The position numbers and the translations under genes were made by a program. A DNA stretch of 64,000 nt from Arbacia lixula (lineage: Eukaryota > Echinodermata > Echinoidea > Arbacioida > Arbaciidae): NCBI GenBank assembly GCA_963669155.1, contig OZ022586.1, positions 18,628,285 through 18,692,284 on the forward strand, read 5' to 3'. Of this stretch, positions 26,539 through 34,879 are shown piece by piece; position 1 is the stretch's first letter, and the number at the start of each line of letters is the position of its first letter. The notes beneath the pieces were generated by a model. The model was not told where the DNA came from. It ran no database searches and worked only from the letters and a program-made list of their open reading frames with translations.

Positions 26539-29192
26539 GGGGGGGGGGGAGCTATATTGTATACTCAGGGCAATTCGGTTTCGTTTTCCTTTTGTAAGGT
26601 GGCCCTTTGGCGAGGGGGGGGGGTGGTGGATCCATTTTGCCCCCCCCCCCCCCCCCTTCAAATGTATAGGCATATATATATATAGTTTTGGCAATATATG
26701 ATTGAAATATAAATGTGAACATGTGCATACCTTTGTCTGTTAATACGGTGTTGTTCACATTTCATTTGAATTGGTCGAGTTACACGATTTATCCTTCACA
26801 TTATATTTTACTTGATGCACTGTCAGGGTTGTGCACATCATACAAATACCTAATTCACTACGAGAAAGTTACCAAGGGAATTGTACTGGCATCATTCAAA
26901 TTTTGCCATTTGTTTACCCCCCAAACCCACAACTTGCACTCTAAAATACTGGGTTATCATGACCTCTTTTGAATATCTTACACTACTCTGTCGAGTATTG
27001 TTAGTGTTATTCTTTTTTTCATCTAGGTAGCTGGGTCAAACTTAGATTTTTAAAGTTATATTCGTCAAAAATTACCCGTCACATGGAATGATATGCTGGT
27101 ATGGACAAATGGTTCGATGTAGTGCTTCGAGTGTTAATATCTGATCAGGTGTAGATAAAAAAACAAACACTCATCTTAGTTCATGTTCTACAGTAAAACC
27201 TGCTCTAACGGCTACTTTGAAAAAAAGACTGCCTGCCTATACACATGGCATTTATTTGTTTCCCTTTAAAAGTAAAAAGTAAAAAGTAAAAGTAAAAAGT
27301 TAAAAAGTAAGCCCCCCTAAGCAAAATAGCATAACCTTTTAATCGAAGAGGTTTAGGGATAAAATAATTTGGCAGGACCGTTACTTAAAGGGTTACTAAA
27401 TTAGAAAAATAAGTTCCCACTTATCTCTTTGAAATTATCCAATAAAAACGAATTTCAAATCCGTTTGCCGCAATAAAGTCTCAGTTTGACGAAAATGTAA
27501 AAAAAAAAGCATACCTCCAGTGACGTCACAAAGGTCAAAATGACATAAATGCCAACGGCGTGAATAAAATATTTTATTTTGCAAACAATACGTTACCAAT
27601 GGGAACACCAAAATTTGTCCAAGGTTTGTCCGAGTAGCACCAACTACTAGATTCAAAGTGCATTTCATCCATTGAATCTGAATGACAAGATACAGGTGAA
27701 CGGGGGAAAGTTGTGAATACATTACGAAAGTGGTCTATTCTTAAAGGGCATATACTGTACTGGGAAGGCAAAAAAGCCTTCAAAATGTAATTGTTAGCAA
27801 TCTTCTTGCCAATGGTCTTAAATTCATGTATTGTCTATTTTAGAAGCTTGCTGAAAGTTATTTGCCCTCAAATGATCTACATTTTGAGTAATGAGTGATT
27901 AAATCACAAATCCTCAAAATGTTCGGCCCGAACATTTTGAGGATTTAATCATTAATCATTAATTACTCCATATGTGGATCACTTGAGGACGAATAGCTTA
28001 TAACAAGCTTCTAAAATAGACAATACATTAATTTAAGACCATTGGCAAGAAGATTGCTAACAATTACATTTTGAAGGCTTTTGTGCCTTCCCAGTACAGT
28101 ATATGCCCTTTAACTCCCGTACACGCCGTTGACATTTATGGCATTTAGACTTTTGTGACGTCACTGGAGGTGTTCGTTTTTTTTTTCTTCAAATTTTACA
28201 TACATACTAACATAGGTTAGTGGGAACTTACTTTTCTAATCTAGTAACTCTTTAACTTATTGACTAACTTATGTGTGAAAATCACATTAATCCAATGAGT
28301 CATGCATGAGTGGGTAAATTTTAAAGGCAAAAGTGTCACTTTTCAAAAGTCACAAGGGTGACTTGGGGATTCTATCATATGAATTCCATTTCTGGTGCAT
28401 AATTTATGTCCTTTCATTGTTTGTCATCCATCTCTCAATGTACTGACACCTATCCCGACACTTAAACCATTGTTCTGGTTGAATGAGCACATTTAACAAA
28501 TACCCATCAATTTTGAGTTTGAAACTTTTGAAAACCCTATATTTTTGTGAAAAAAATAGAACAGGATATTTTAACAAAGATGTAACATGCCCTGTTATGT
28601 AAATGTAAGTTTTTCGTGTCATGTTTGAGTGAAGACACCTTAAAGATCGCAAAAGAAATGCAAAAATGTAAAACAGCATAATAATTACCCTTGTGACTTT
28701 TGAAAAGTGACATTTCTGCCTTTACAATTTGCCCATTCATGTATGACTAATTGGACTAATGTGATTGTTAACACTGAAGCTAGTCAATAAGTTAAGGAAC
28801 AATCCTGCCAAATTATTGTGCCCAAATCCTCTCCGATAAAAAGTTATGCTTCTTTAAATGGGGAACTTTCTTTTTTGTTATGTTTAGATGAACCTGCAAA
28901 TAAAAACATGTAGCCTGCTCGTGACATGCGTAAAGACCACATTTCTTGTTTGTTTCATTTAAACGTGTGTCTCACTGGAGCCTGATTAAATGAACCTGCA
29001 AATAAAACACTCGATCGTGACATGCGTAAAGACCACATTTCTCGTTTGTTTCCATTTAAAAGTGTTTCTCACTGGAACCTGATGAAATGAATCCGCAAAT
29101 AAAACATAAGCGTGAAGACCACATCTTCTTGTCTCCCTTGAACAGTCTTTGTTTACAAGTTCTACTGTACAACAGAACGTACGTACCTTCAT
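6899..29192 (-). CDS. Gene 1: paralogue of gene 2, first seven coding exons (3' part not in window)
   Basis: The coding exons, in transcript order, are 29192-29187, 24728-24671, 19495-19328, 10872-10768, 9573-9415, 8855-8685 and 7224-6899. They have the same lengths, phases and splice sites as exons 1-7 of gene 2, giving 993 nt or 331 residues in frame without a stop. The order is signal peptide, Cys segment, EGF-like, SRCR and the first two thirds of an F5/8C domain. The exon that should follow (F.GN.D to the end of F5/8C) was not found between 6898 and 1. The gene therefore either runs off the left edge or lost its 3' end. Intron 3 is about 8.5 kb, against 2.2 kb in gene 2, mainly because of a LINE insertion. 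Exon-level conservation and open frames argue that it is, or recently was, functional. Confidence 0.75.
7342..7831. mobile_element. 490-bp element with GTTGCGTT ends, copy 1 only
   Basis: The copies share flanks, but this block is absent from copy 2 (near 51600). The ends are GTTGCGTTCATGCGAC and, inverted, GTTGCGTTGTTACGAC. Subterminal GAATCATGA and GATTCTGCAGAAA motifs repeat in both orientations. There is no long open frame, and the target duplication is not clear. Confidence 0.6.
8195..8674. mobile_element. TTAA-flanked non-autonomous element next to gene 1 exon 6
   Basis: This is the orthologue of the 51997-52443 element. The right end, GGGTGAACTATCGCT before TTAA (8675-8678), is kept and the left end is eroded. 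It belongs to the AGGGATAGTTCACCCTGAA family. The TTAA is followed directly by the exon 6 donor hexamer. Confidence 0.7.
8685..8855 (-). CDS. Gene 1 exon 6: SRCR domain, second half
   Basis: This 171-bp phase 1-1 exon follows acceptor TTTGTCTCAACAG and ends at donor GTATGT. It encodes ASVRCPTNASNITECIRQD and IIGVVCC. The same TTAA element end abuts the donor, so that insertion predates the duplication. Confidence 0.88.
9200..9232. repeat. C-rich low-complexity tract
   Basis: A nearly pure cytosine run in the intron upstream of exon 6 of gene 1, absent from copy 2. Confidence 0.9.
9415..9573 (-). CDS. Gene 1 exon 5: SRCR domain, first half
   Basis: This 159-bp phase 1-1 exon follows acceptor TTTGACTAG and ends at donor GTACTG. 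It encodes SIGSVQLVGGNINNEGTVVF and ADGWTSDASELVCQSLGF. As in gene 2, the early SRCR cysteine is absent. Confidence 0.88.
10655..10740. repeat. (TTTTTG)n microsatellite with T/G-run
   Basis: About ten hexamer repeats followed by a T-run and a G-run, 28 bp from the donor of exon 4 of gene 1. The copy 2 counterpart has only a short T-run. Confidence 0.95.
10768..10872 (-). CDS. Gene 1 exon 4: EGF-like domain
   Basis: This 105-bp phase 1-1 exon with six cysteines encodes CLSDPCLHDSTCEE, then GFSCTCKDNYEGDRCQ. The donor is GTAAGT. It differs from gene 2 at two residues (D/Y and D/E). Confidence 0.88.
11500..11610. mobile_element. Copy of a ~165-bp MITE family (worn)
   Basis: Similar to 21125-21285, 39055-39207 and 49323-49486, sharing a CCACTTGCAACTGCCA-type core. 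The left end reads GGAACACATCA and the right end is not clear. Confidence 0.5.
11611..12140. other. Intron 3 DNA of gene 1, no gene recognised
   Basis: Plain AT-rich intron. Parts match copy 2 (for example TTTTGCCGAAGAACACAA near 12071 and 55996). No exon with consistent splice sites was found. Confidence 0.5.
12141..12430 (-). pseudogene. CR1/L2-like LINE, 3' end of reverse transcriptase ORF (relic)
   Basis: Minus-strand reading gives APGYRTEFLR, LRSSTEPVLLQIPSFKTK and ALGERAF-type motifs with VAPN. These resemble the C-terminal tail of CR1/L2-type ORF2 (TK.T...RAF...AP..WN). It is closely similar to 35290-35600, frameshifted, and absent from copy 2. Confidence 0.65.
12725..13065 (-). mobile_element. 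CR1/L2-like LINE 3' end with short ORF tail
   Basis: On the minus strand, TRTLAGDRTFTVSASKHWND, then LPLTIRQSPSLSIFRKALKT and HLF is a typical CR1/L2 ORF2 C-terminus. The 3' UTR that follows has the AGCGCTTTGGGCC ... AAAGCGCTATA motif pair common in such tails. A 53-54-bp piece (TTTGGATATGTGAGACGAAG) is tandemly duplicated at 12963 and 13020. It is absent from copy 2. Confidence 0.8.
13211..14655 (+). repeat. LINE 5' region: about five degenerate tandem monomers
   Basis: A shared order of motifs recurs: TTAGACA(G/A), GGGCAGCTTT, ACTTTAGTTGTTGCTAT, GCCAAGAGG, then TTTTGTTTGGAAAG. Copies begin near 13211, 13745, 14040, 14290 and 14530, with spacing 240-530 bp. This resembles the promoter monomers of some L1 elements. 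An inverted GGGGGGATGA/TCATCCCCCC pair lies at about 13938-13968. Confidence 0.65.
15057..18823 (+). pseudogene. LINE ORF2: endonuclease plus reverse transcriptase, two lesions
   Basis: The N-terminal APE-type endonuclease shows LSLNVRGLRD, ICLQETYS, GGDFNTIMN, DYWFIS and PDHSGIRIKL. Reverse transcriptase follows, with LNKSPGNDGFTVEFY, VDFEKAFDSVSHKYL, GVRQGDPISPYLFL and MYADDITIF. The C-terminus has a C-x2-C...H...C motif (CSFCKNE ... HLFCKC). About 1255 codons is normal for L1/Tx1 ORF2. An in-frame TGA stops it at 16404-16406, and a one-base frameshift lies at about 16845-16862, just before VDFEKAF. Otherwise it is intact, so the copy is fairly young. Tx1-group placement is by resemblance only. 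Confidence 0.9.
18824..19235 (+). other. LINE 3' UTR with G-run
   Basis: AT-rich non-coding sequence with a run of about 25 G at 18997-19025. No poly-A tail is obvious; the tail region is A/T-mixed. Confidence 0.6.
19328..19495 (-). CDS. Gene 1 exon 3: Cys-containing segment
   Basis: This 168-bp phase 1-1 exon follows acceptor TTCGTTACAG and ends at donor GTTTGT. It encodes YEGCDHILKQSC to VQQFNCEKP. It lies just beyond the 3' end of the LINE on the genomic map, so the LINE sits in the intron downstream of this exon. Confidence 0.75.
19753..20043. mobile_element. TTAA family element, truncated (copy 1)
   Basis: The left end AGGGATAGTTCACCCTGAAA follows TTAA at 19749-19752. It corresponds in position to the full-length 57622-58089 element in copy 2, so the insertion predates the duplication. 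The right end was lost. Confidence 0.7.
20407..20929. mobile_element. TTAA-flanked element A (copy 1 only)
   Basis: TTAA at 20403-20406 and 20930-20933. The left end AGACAGCCCGTCCCTTTT matches the inverted right end AGATTGTCCGTCCCTTTT. The copy 2 site (near 58450) lacks it. Non-coding, piggyBac-like by target site only. Confidence 0.7.
20934..21477. mobile_element. TTAA-flanked element B (copy 1 only), sharing TTAA with A
   Basis: A perfect 15-bp terminal inverted repeat, AGGTGATATTCATAG. TTAA lies at 20930-20933 and 21478-21481. A copy of the ~165-bp MITE family sits inside (21125-21285). No transposase. Confidence 0.75.
21125..21285. mobile_element. Copy of the ~165-bp MITE family inside element B
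   Basis: Shares CAATGACCATTGTGTATCAC and the core CCACTAGCAACTGCCATCA with the copies at 39055 and 49323. The minus-strand open frame (HQTCQSAASFPPEASC) is not supported as an exon. Confidence 0.6.
22026..23416. mobile_element. ~1.4 kb element with ACACCGGGC(T/C)-type ends and TACGCA motifs
   Basis: The left end ACACCGGGCTCTGCGTAG matches the right end, inverted, ACACCGGGCTTTGCATA. Near each end TACGCA/TGCGTA hexamers occur many times (22037-22320, 23350-23400). In copy 2 only the right end survives (to 59996). No transposase frame was recognised and the superfamily is unknown. Confidence 0.6.
23804..24444. mobile_element. TTAA-flanked foldback element with empty site in copy 2
   Basis: TTAA at 23800-23803 and 24445-24448. 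The inverted arms are about 240 bp and start AGGGCCCTTGTCATCAAAA. Copy 2 has an uninterrupted GCTCTTAATTGGC at 60379-60391, one TTAA and no insert. This is a clear piggyBac-type insertion footprint. Non-coding. Confidence 0.85.
24671..24728 (-). CDS. Gene 1 exon 2: signal-peptide core
   Basis: This 58-bp exon runs from phase 0 to phase 1 and encodes IRNVTTCLFFFTWTIIYVE. The donor is GTAAAA, slightly weaker than in gene 2. Joining to exon 3 again creates the V-E-A cleavage site. Confidence 0.62.
24791..24851. repeat. (GT)n and G-rich tract
   Basis: A GT run followed by long G-runs. A shorter G-run stands at the same place in copy 2 (60738-60758). Confidence 0.95.
25057..25112. repeat. C-rich and CT microsatellite
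   Basis: C-runs followed by (CT)n in intron 1 of gene 1. Confidence 0.9.
25550..26272. mobile_element. Foldback element family F, copy 1a
   Basis: ~720 bp with inverted arms of about 150 bp. The left arm begins AAAAAAGTAAGTCCC and contains CTAAGCAAAATGTCATAAC. The right arm mirrors it, with AAAGTTATGCTTTTTTGCTT. The loop carries the conserved TAGTGCATCGAGAGATGGAT. Related copies lie at 27310-28870, 36000-36450, 45485-46255 and 61015-61740. Confidence 0.75.
26497..26550. repeat. Poly-T followed by poly-G
   Basis: A ~40-base T-run followed by ~13 G. G- and C-runs also occur at 26616-26630 and 26640-26657. Such runs are unstable in assembly and sequencing. Confidence 0.95.
27310..28870. mobile_element. 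Foldback element family F, copy 1b, split by a TTAA element
   Basis: The left arm (27310-27384) and the rest (28256-28870) join to give a normal family F element when 27389-28251 is removed. A (AAAAAGT)n tract precedes it at 27268-27306. Confidence 0.75.
27389..28251. mobile_element. 863-bp palindromic TTAA-flanked element
   Basis: TTAA at 27385-27388 and 28252-28255. The ends are AGGGTTACTAAATTAGAAAA and, inverted, AGAGTTACTAGATTAGAAAA. The arms stay complementary to the centre at about 27925 (GTTCGGCCCGAAC). No coding capacity. A related, truncated copy lies at 34441-35995. Confidence 0.85.
28875..29125. repeat. Tandem repeat, ~100-bp unit, three copies
   Basis: Units carry GAACCTGCAAATAAAAC and GCGTAAAGACCACATTTC, beginning near 28887, 28991 and 29089. 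Copy 2 has two units (61757 and 61858), so unit number changed after the duplication. Confidence 0.8.
29187..29192 (-). CDS. Gene 1 exon 1, coding end (start codon ATG AAG)
   Basis: This is identical in design to gene 2 exon 1: ATGAAG, then donor GTACGT. The roughly 330 bp upstream are also conserved between copies (29193-29545 against 62977-63325), so both genes should share promoter elements. An in-frame upstream ATG at about 29243 is an alternative start. Confidence 0.55.
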
Positions 29193-29545
29193 AATGATCG
29201 ATCCGCTTGTGGACAGGTGAAGATCAGCATTCACTACGAACATCCAGATGGAGTGACTCGCTCACGCTGGTGCAATCGTCTGTATGAATAGCAAACTGCG
29301 ATCGGGAGCTTATTAAAGCTTTTCACATTCTCTGAGCCATTCCGCTGATCGCTTCCTTTGGTGTCGGATAAATGCATTAGCTAATGAACCGTAATTCGAT
29401 CGTGTCAAGTCATAAAGACGAAAATTCATTGATTGGTTTGGAAATGAGTCCGACAATCATATGCCATTGAGAGGCGCTGCAAACCAAAAATTTACTTATT
29501 AAAAAAAGTAATTTGCCATCATTCACTTAATCTATCTTTTAAACG
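29193..29545 (-). promoter_or_regulatory. Conserved upstream region of gene 1 (5' UTR and probable promoter)
   Basis: This region is nearly identical to 62977-63325 upstream of gene 2; homology stops at its outer edge. No confident TATA box is seen, though an AT-rich AATAA motif lies about 110-130 bp upstream of the ATG. Calling it a promoter is inference from position and conservation. Confidence 0.4.
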
Positions 29546-29739
29546 ATAATGAGCAAAATAGCCTCTTAACACCACATACATAATTTGTTGGCCTACATAC
29601 ATATATGTTCCATTTATTGAAGTCAACCGTCGAATAATAAACATACTGATGATATTCAAACTAAGAATAGAAACAAAAACCATCGCTTGGCACATATGTA
29701 AATTGTTGGCCTACATTCATATGGAATTCATATGGAATG

Positions 29740-30270
29740 CATGGGATGCCTTGCATAGTATGAGAAATGTTTGGAAGTCCCAAATTAAAGATGACATAAA
29801 ACGCCGGCTTTTTGTTGCAACAGTTGAATCTGTCCTGCTCTATGGAGCAGAGACATGGACACTCACAGCCCAACAAGAGAAAGCACTGGATGGAGTGTAC
29901 ACACGTATGCTTAGGATAGCTCTTAATGTGTCTTGGTGTGACTTCATACGAAATGTTAATTTATATGGTGGACTACCAAAAGTATCTATCAAAGTGCGTA
30001 AAAGGAGGATGAAAATAGCGGGACACTGTGAAACACCCTAAACTATCTGCTAATCCCCTCACACTCTGGGAGCCTAAACAGGGTACTGCAAGAAGAGGGA
30101 GAAGTCGGGCCACTTACATTAGCGCACTAAAGAATGACACTGGCCTTGATAGCTTTAGTGAGCTCAGGACAGCCATGATGGATAGACAGGTCTGGAGGTG
30201 CAACTATGTTCATGGAACCCGAGATAGGCTGGAGCCTATGCATGACCTCGAATTAGTAGAAGTACATTCA
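29740..30270 (+). pseudogene. Non-LTR retrotransposon, C-terminal ORF2 fragment
   Basis: ATVESVLLYGAETWTLTAQQ, then LDGVYTRMLRIALNVSW, then, after a frameshift near 30035, LTLWEPKQGTARRGRSRATY, DTGLDSFSELRTAMMDR and WR. This is the conserved region after the RT domain in many metazoan LINEs. The rest of the element is absent (5' truncated). Clade not assigned. Confidence 0.85.
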
Positions 30271-30289
30271 TATATGTTCCTCTTTTAAG

Positions 30290-31315
30290 GTTGATGGGTG
30301 TGTAGTGTTGTGTGTGTGTGTTTTTTTTCAGTGTTTGTTAGATGTATTACATCTGTGAAAGTGAAAAGTGAATTTCATGAAAATTTGAGATACGAGGTTT
30401 TATCAGCCCACCGACAATATGCTAACAACATAGATAAAGGGGTGAGAGGAAAAATGGGAATGAAAATCTCAGAGAATGACAAAGTGAGAGATAGAACAAA
30501 AGAAGGTGGCGAAATAAACATTGCAAAAAGAATTAAAAAAAAAATACCCTACCGACTCCAGGAATCGAAAATACATGAAAATTATTTTCTTTCGTTTCAT
30601 ATGACAAGATGAGGTTTACGATGTACATGAAATCACATCTACATTTTATATCCTTTCCGAATATTACAAAAACAAAAGGGGGGCACCAGCCATTCGTGAA
30701 GATTTAGCCGATTGAAAATAATCATGTTTTTTGCAATATTTGCGCACAAAATCGTATTGACGCACGCGCAGACTTTAAAGTTTGACGCATGCGCACGACC
30801 TTGTTATTGCATGAAAGTGGCTACAAGTAACAGGACATGACGTATGATGTCAGAAACATGAATCTAATGAAAAAACGATAGTTTGACGTTGCGTTTGCAT
30901 TACGCACGAAAAAAACGTGCGAACGCGCGCGTTTGCGCGGAAATTTTTGAAATGCTAGAAATGGCCTGAAACATAATGCAAAACAATTTCTAGTTGATTT
31001 AGTGCATTTTGAAATTGTGCGCGCGTGATTTTGCACTAACGTACGCGTACGCGCTTGTTTTTCTTTTTCATTGAAATTAAATGCCTTGTCATTAATTTTA
31101 TGCATGCCAAATTTCATTACACAAAGGTGACCAGTTCTAGAGCTACATGAGATAATAGGTTTTCATTAAATTGCTTGTTGATGACGTCAGGATAATGAAA
31201 TGACCTTGAAAATGTTGCTGTCACATGTTCACATATATACCTTTTACCTAGGAAGCAAAACAGGTTTACATGACATGGGCTGTTGTAAAAGATTGTTTGT
31301 CTGTAGAAAATCAGA
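30290..31315. other. Non-coding DNA between LINE fragment and TRIM pseudogene
   Basis: No recognisable gene. 30750-31070 is rich in CGCG/GCGC motifs (ACGCGCGCGTTTGCGCG), unusual against the AT-rich background. Upstream regulatory DNA of the TRIM relic is possible but unsupported. Confidence 0.4.
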
Positions 31316-32603
31316 ATGACTGTTGCGATGGACCACACTTGGAGAGAGAACCTGAACTGCCAGCTTTGCCTGGAGGTCTTCCAGGATCCCAAGATACTGG
31401 TCTGCTCTCATACATTCTGAAAGAGCTGTCTAGACGGTCTCCAAAAGATACAGCCAGGTGGTAACAGCATGAGGATCAACTGTCCTGTCTGCAGACAGGT
31501 AACGCAGGTACCTAAAGGCGCCGTAGGTCAGCTGAAAACGAATCTAGTTGTAAAGACGCTGATTGATGACCTACAGACACGAGGGCAAACCTACACGGCT
31601 TGCGCCTCAGACGAGAAACCGGATGCTGCTTCGTTCTGCGCGGACTGTGGCGACTTCTGCGAACCTTGTCAAGACGCTCGCTCCAGTTTGGCCAGATTCT
31701 CCGGACACGCCCTTGTCGCTGTCTCGGATCCCTCGTTTGGCAAGATATCCACGAGGACGCGCCGCAAATGCCACACTCGTTCAACCGAAGATGGAGAATA
31801 TTTCTGCACTGACTGTTGCAAGTATGTGTGTTTTAAATGCGGATTTCATGAGCATTCCAAGTGCAAGATAGTGCAGGCTAAAGATCACGAGGACAAACTG
31901 AAAAGAGAGGCTCGTGAAACTTCTACTAAGATAGCGACAAAGAACGATCAGCTAAACAAATTTATCGATTGCGTGATCAAGCAACGCCAGAGACTCTGTG
32001 TCGCGCGCAAACAGCTAAAAGATGACGTCCGTAAACCATGCAAGATGATTTCAAGACACTGTCCGAAAAACAAGGAGAAGTAGAAGGCGACATCGATAAG
32101 CAAATCGATAACTTGGACGAGAACTTGCAACGCATGGAGGCTGATAGTCGCAGCAAGATAGCATGGACGGGATGATAACGCACAGCGTGCAGGCTTCCCT
32201 ATACTCGGACGCACTGACGGCTCATCGTACTGTGCGCGGTGATCTGCAGGAGCTCGTGAGCTGTCCGGACCCTGATGAAATGCAGCCAAAGGCGATAACG
32301 CAGGCAGGAGAAGCGCGGCTTTTCTACAGTGACGAGGGATTGGGCAAGCTGCAAGTGGGAATCTTAGCTCACGAGAACCTAGTGACTGAGACGCCCCTTG
32401 CGGTAAAGGACAGTATGACTGCGATGGCGTCTGCGCCTGACGGGCTCATGGCCGTAGGGTGTTTGGCAGGAGGAATAAACAAGTTCAACACTTCAATGAT
32501 CTTGGAAGAGCGACCTGGCAGACGAAAAGTCTGTGGTGTTAACTTCATGTCGGACGGTCGACTCGTTGTGATAGATACTGTAACTCCAACAAGATCATAT
32601 TAG
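31316..32603 (+). pseudogene. TRIM-like gene (RING, two B-boxes, coiled coil, propeller start), broken
   Basis: From ATG at 31316: RING (LNCQLCLEVFQDPKILVCSH ... KSCLDGLQ ... INCPVCRQ), B-box 1-like (ASFCADCGDF ... CQDARS), B-box 2 (KCHTRSTEDGEYFCTDCCKY, HEHSKC), coiled coil and the start of a C-terminal propeller-like region (MTAMASAPDGLMAVG). Lesions: TGA at 31418-31420 where the RING needs Cys (HTF-stop-KSC), a frameshift near 32035 after which the coiled coil continues in another frame to a stop near 32174, and an early end at 32603 after about one blade. There are no introns. It is much GC-richer than its surroundings, suggesting a recently lost or retroposed gene. TRIM RING proteins are E3 ubiquitin ligases; this copy cannot make a normal one. 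Confidence 0.85.
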
Positions 32604-33293
32604 AGGTTATAAGTAATGTGGAGTCCGTAAGGTGTGGTGGTGAAACATCCCCCACCTCCTACACAAATCTTTGCGATATTTATGCTATTGAATCACTCAT
32701 ACATGTATGTGCTTGAGTGTAATGGTTATGTCTTGTGTGGTGTATTTTATTTTTGCGTTTGTACGAGGGGTTGGTATATAATGGAGTGTATGTTATTTCT
32801 ATATTGAGTAGATTAGGGGTCCATAAGGTTCTGTGCGTTGAGGGCAGTCAAAGTCCGGAAAAAAAGAAATATGAATAGACATAGATGTATCAGCATATAC
32901 CAGATGTGAAGCAGGCAAGAAACCGAGGTAGAATTAATCAAATTTACCAATGATGATACAAAAGGCCTCAGTTTGTATCGTGTAAATCGCATATATCGCA
33001 TTTCCTCACAGTACAACTGAGAAATAAATTCCCTTTTTGAAGGTCAGAACGTACATTTAGGATGAAAAAAAGACGTGTTATTTGCTGTGTATAAACACAT
33101 AATCATAGGTTCCATGGCACACTACTTCCCACTACAGAGAACGGTGGATTATGTGTCCACTCTCTGGAATACACTCCGCAGGGCGCCTACACACCACATA
33201 AATATTCAGAATACAACTCAAACAAATCTCTTAGCACAGTAAATCCTTTCATTATTCGTTCTCACATTCTTTTACTAAAGTGCATGCATGTTT

Positions 33294-34282
33294 TGTCAAA
33301 TTTATAGTCATCGTGATGTTACATTACATTACATGATTTTGAGAATTCACATTTTGTCTTGATAATTATGTTAAGCTCAGGCTGTAATGAGTATGAATAT
33401 GATACGTAATATTATTTTGATATCATTGATTTCAATGGGACCGTATTCCACGTATGGTGTATATGATTGTGAAAGCGCATTGACGTATACTTTTGTGACA
33501 TAAACTGTATAAAATGAATAAATCATTATCGTTTTTTAAGTATTAGTCACAGATGCAAACATCAGCAAAGAAATGTCAGTACATGTAGAAAGTAACCAAT
33601 GAGAGTTATGAATTCCGTTAAATTATCCAGAATATCGATAAGGTAAATAGTGCAGTATTAACGTAAATGTGTAAACTTTTCGGACAAAAATATGTCACCC
33701 ATTACGCCTTTGTACGTTCATTAAATGTTCAAATGGCCATTCTTTATGCGCGAGTCGCTTGAGTTTTGTCAAATATAATTATCATTGTGTTATATTGTAC
33801 ATGTTTTATTTCTAGAGCTCACGTTTTGTCTTGATTATTATGTTACACAGTTTTTATCATCGGTATCAACGATCAGGCTGCAAATAGTGTGAGCATGATA
33901 CGAACTATTATTTTGTAATCCTTAATGAAATTCAGTGGCATCGTATTATACCTATGGTGTATAATGTATAAGATTGTAAAGTGCATTTAGATTATACGTT
34001 TATGGCGTGTACTCTATGATATCAATATACCATTAACATTTCTTTTTACGTATTAGTTACAGATGTAAACAGGAGCAAAACGATGTCAGTGCACGTACAA
34101 AGTAACCGCATGAATTCATGAAACGCATCATCCAGAATATCACTATTGTGCACTCTCAACGTTTAACAAGGTGTACACTTTTCAGATCAAAAGAATACCA
34201 TCCATTACGCCATTACGTACATTTTGTGCATTATAAAAATGTATAGATGATTATTCGTTATGCGGGAATCGATTGAGTGTCA
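33294..34282. repeat. Old tandem duplication, ~480-bp unit, two copies
   Basis: Unit 1 (33294-33768) and unit 2 (33769-34282) share the same order of motifs: CACGTTTTGTCTTGAT, CAGGCTG, ATGGTGTAT, GTATTAGT(C/T)ACAGATG, ATGTCAGT and AAAGTAACC. Divergence is roughly a quarter. No coding frame is conserved. Confidence 0.7.
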
Positions 34283-34879
34283 TGAAAAGATAAGGACAAG
34301 TTAGAACGCAAATACCACTATTTCCTTTTATGACATAACTTATGATGTACGGAGTTTAGGGATGTATGCAAGGTTTGCACAACCTTGAAATTGAAAACCC
34401 TTTATCATGTTTATGCCAATAAATTCCAAAGGAATCTTTGGAATTAGTTCCCACTTATCTATACAAAATTATCCAATAAAAACGAATTTCAAATTCGTTT
34501 TCCGCAATAAAGTCTCATTTTGACGAAAATTTGAAGAAAAAAAAACCGCACACCTCCATTGACGTCACAAAAGTCAAAATGACATAAATGCCAACGGCGT
34601 GAATAAGATATTTATTCACGTCGTCCAAACAATACGTTACCAATGGAAACCCCAAAATTTGTCCGAGGTTTGTCCGAGTAGCAACAACTAATAGATTCAA
34701 AGTGCATTTCATCCATTGAATCTGAATGACAAGATACAGGTGAACGCAATCACGCGTTACTACGCAGTTAGGGGGAAAGTTGTGAATACATTACGAAAAT
34801 GGTCTATTGTTGACTTCCGTACACACCGTTGGCATTTATGGCATTTTGACTTTTCTGACATTTTCTTGTGTTATATCTT

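Larger units (their letters stand above)
5129..29545. repeat. Segmental duplication, copy 1 (gene 1)
   Basis: Long collinear similarity to 47320-63325 in the same orientation covers exons, introns and the upstream region. The left edge starts at a shared GTTACGCGTGCGTTACTG directly beside the satellite array. Copy 1 is about 8.4 kb longer, mainly from the LINE, two CR1-like tails, TTAA elements and a foldback element inserted into introns. Confidence 0.85.

Noticed and set aside
26386-26694. Proline- and glycine-rich open frames
   Set aside because: They are translations of poly-T, poly-G and poly-C tracts.
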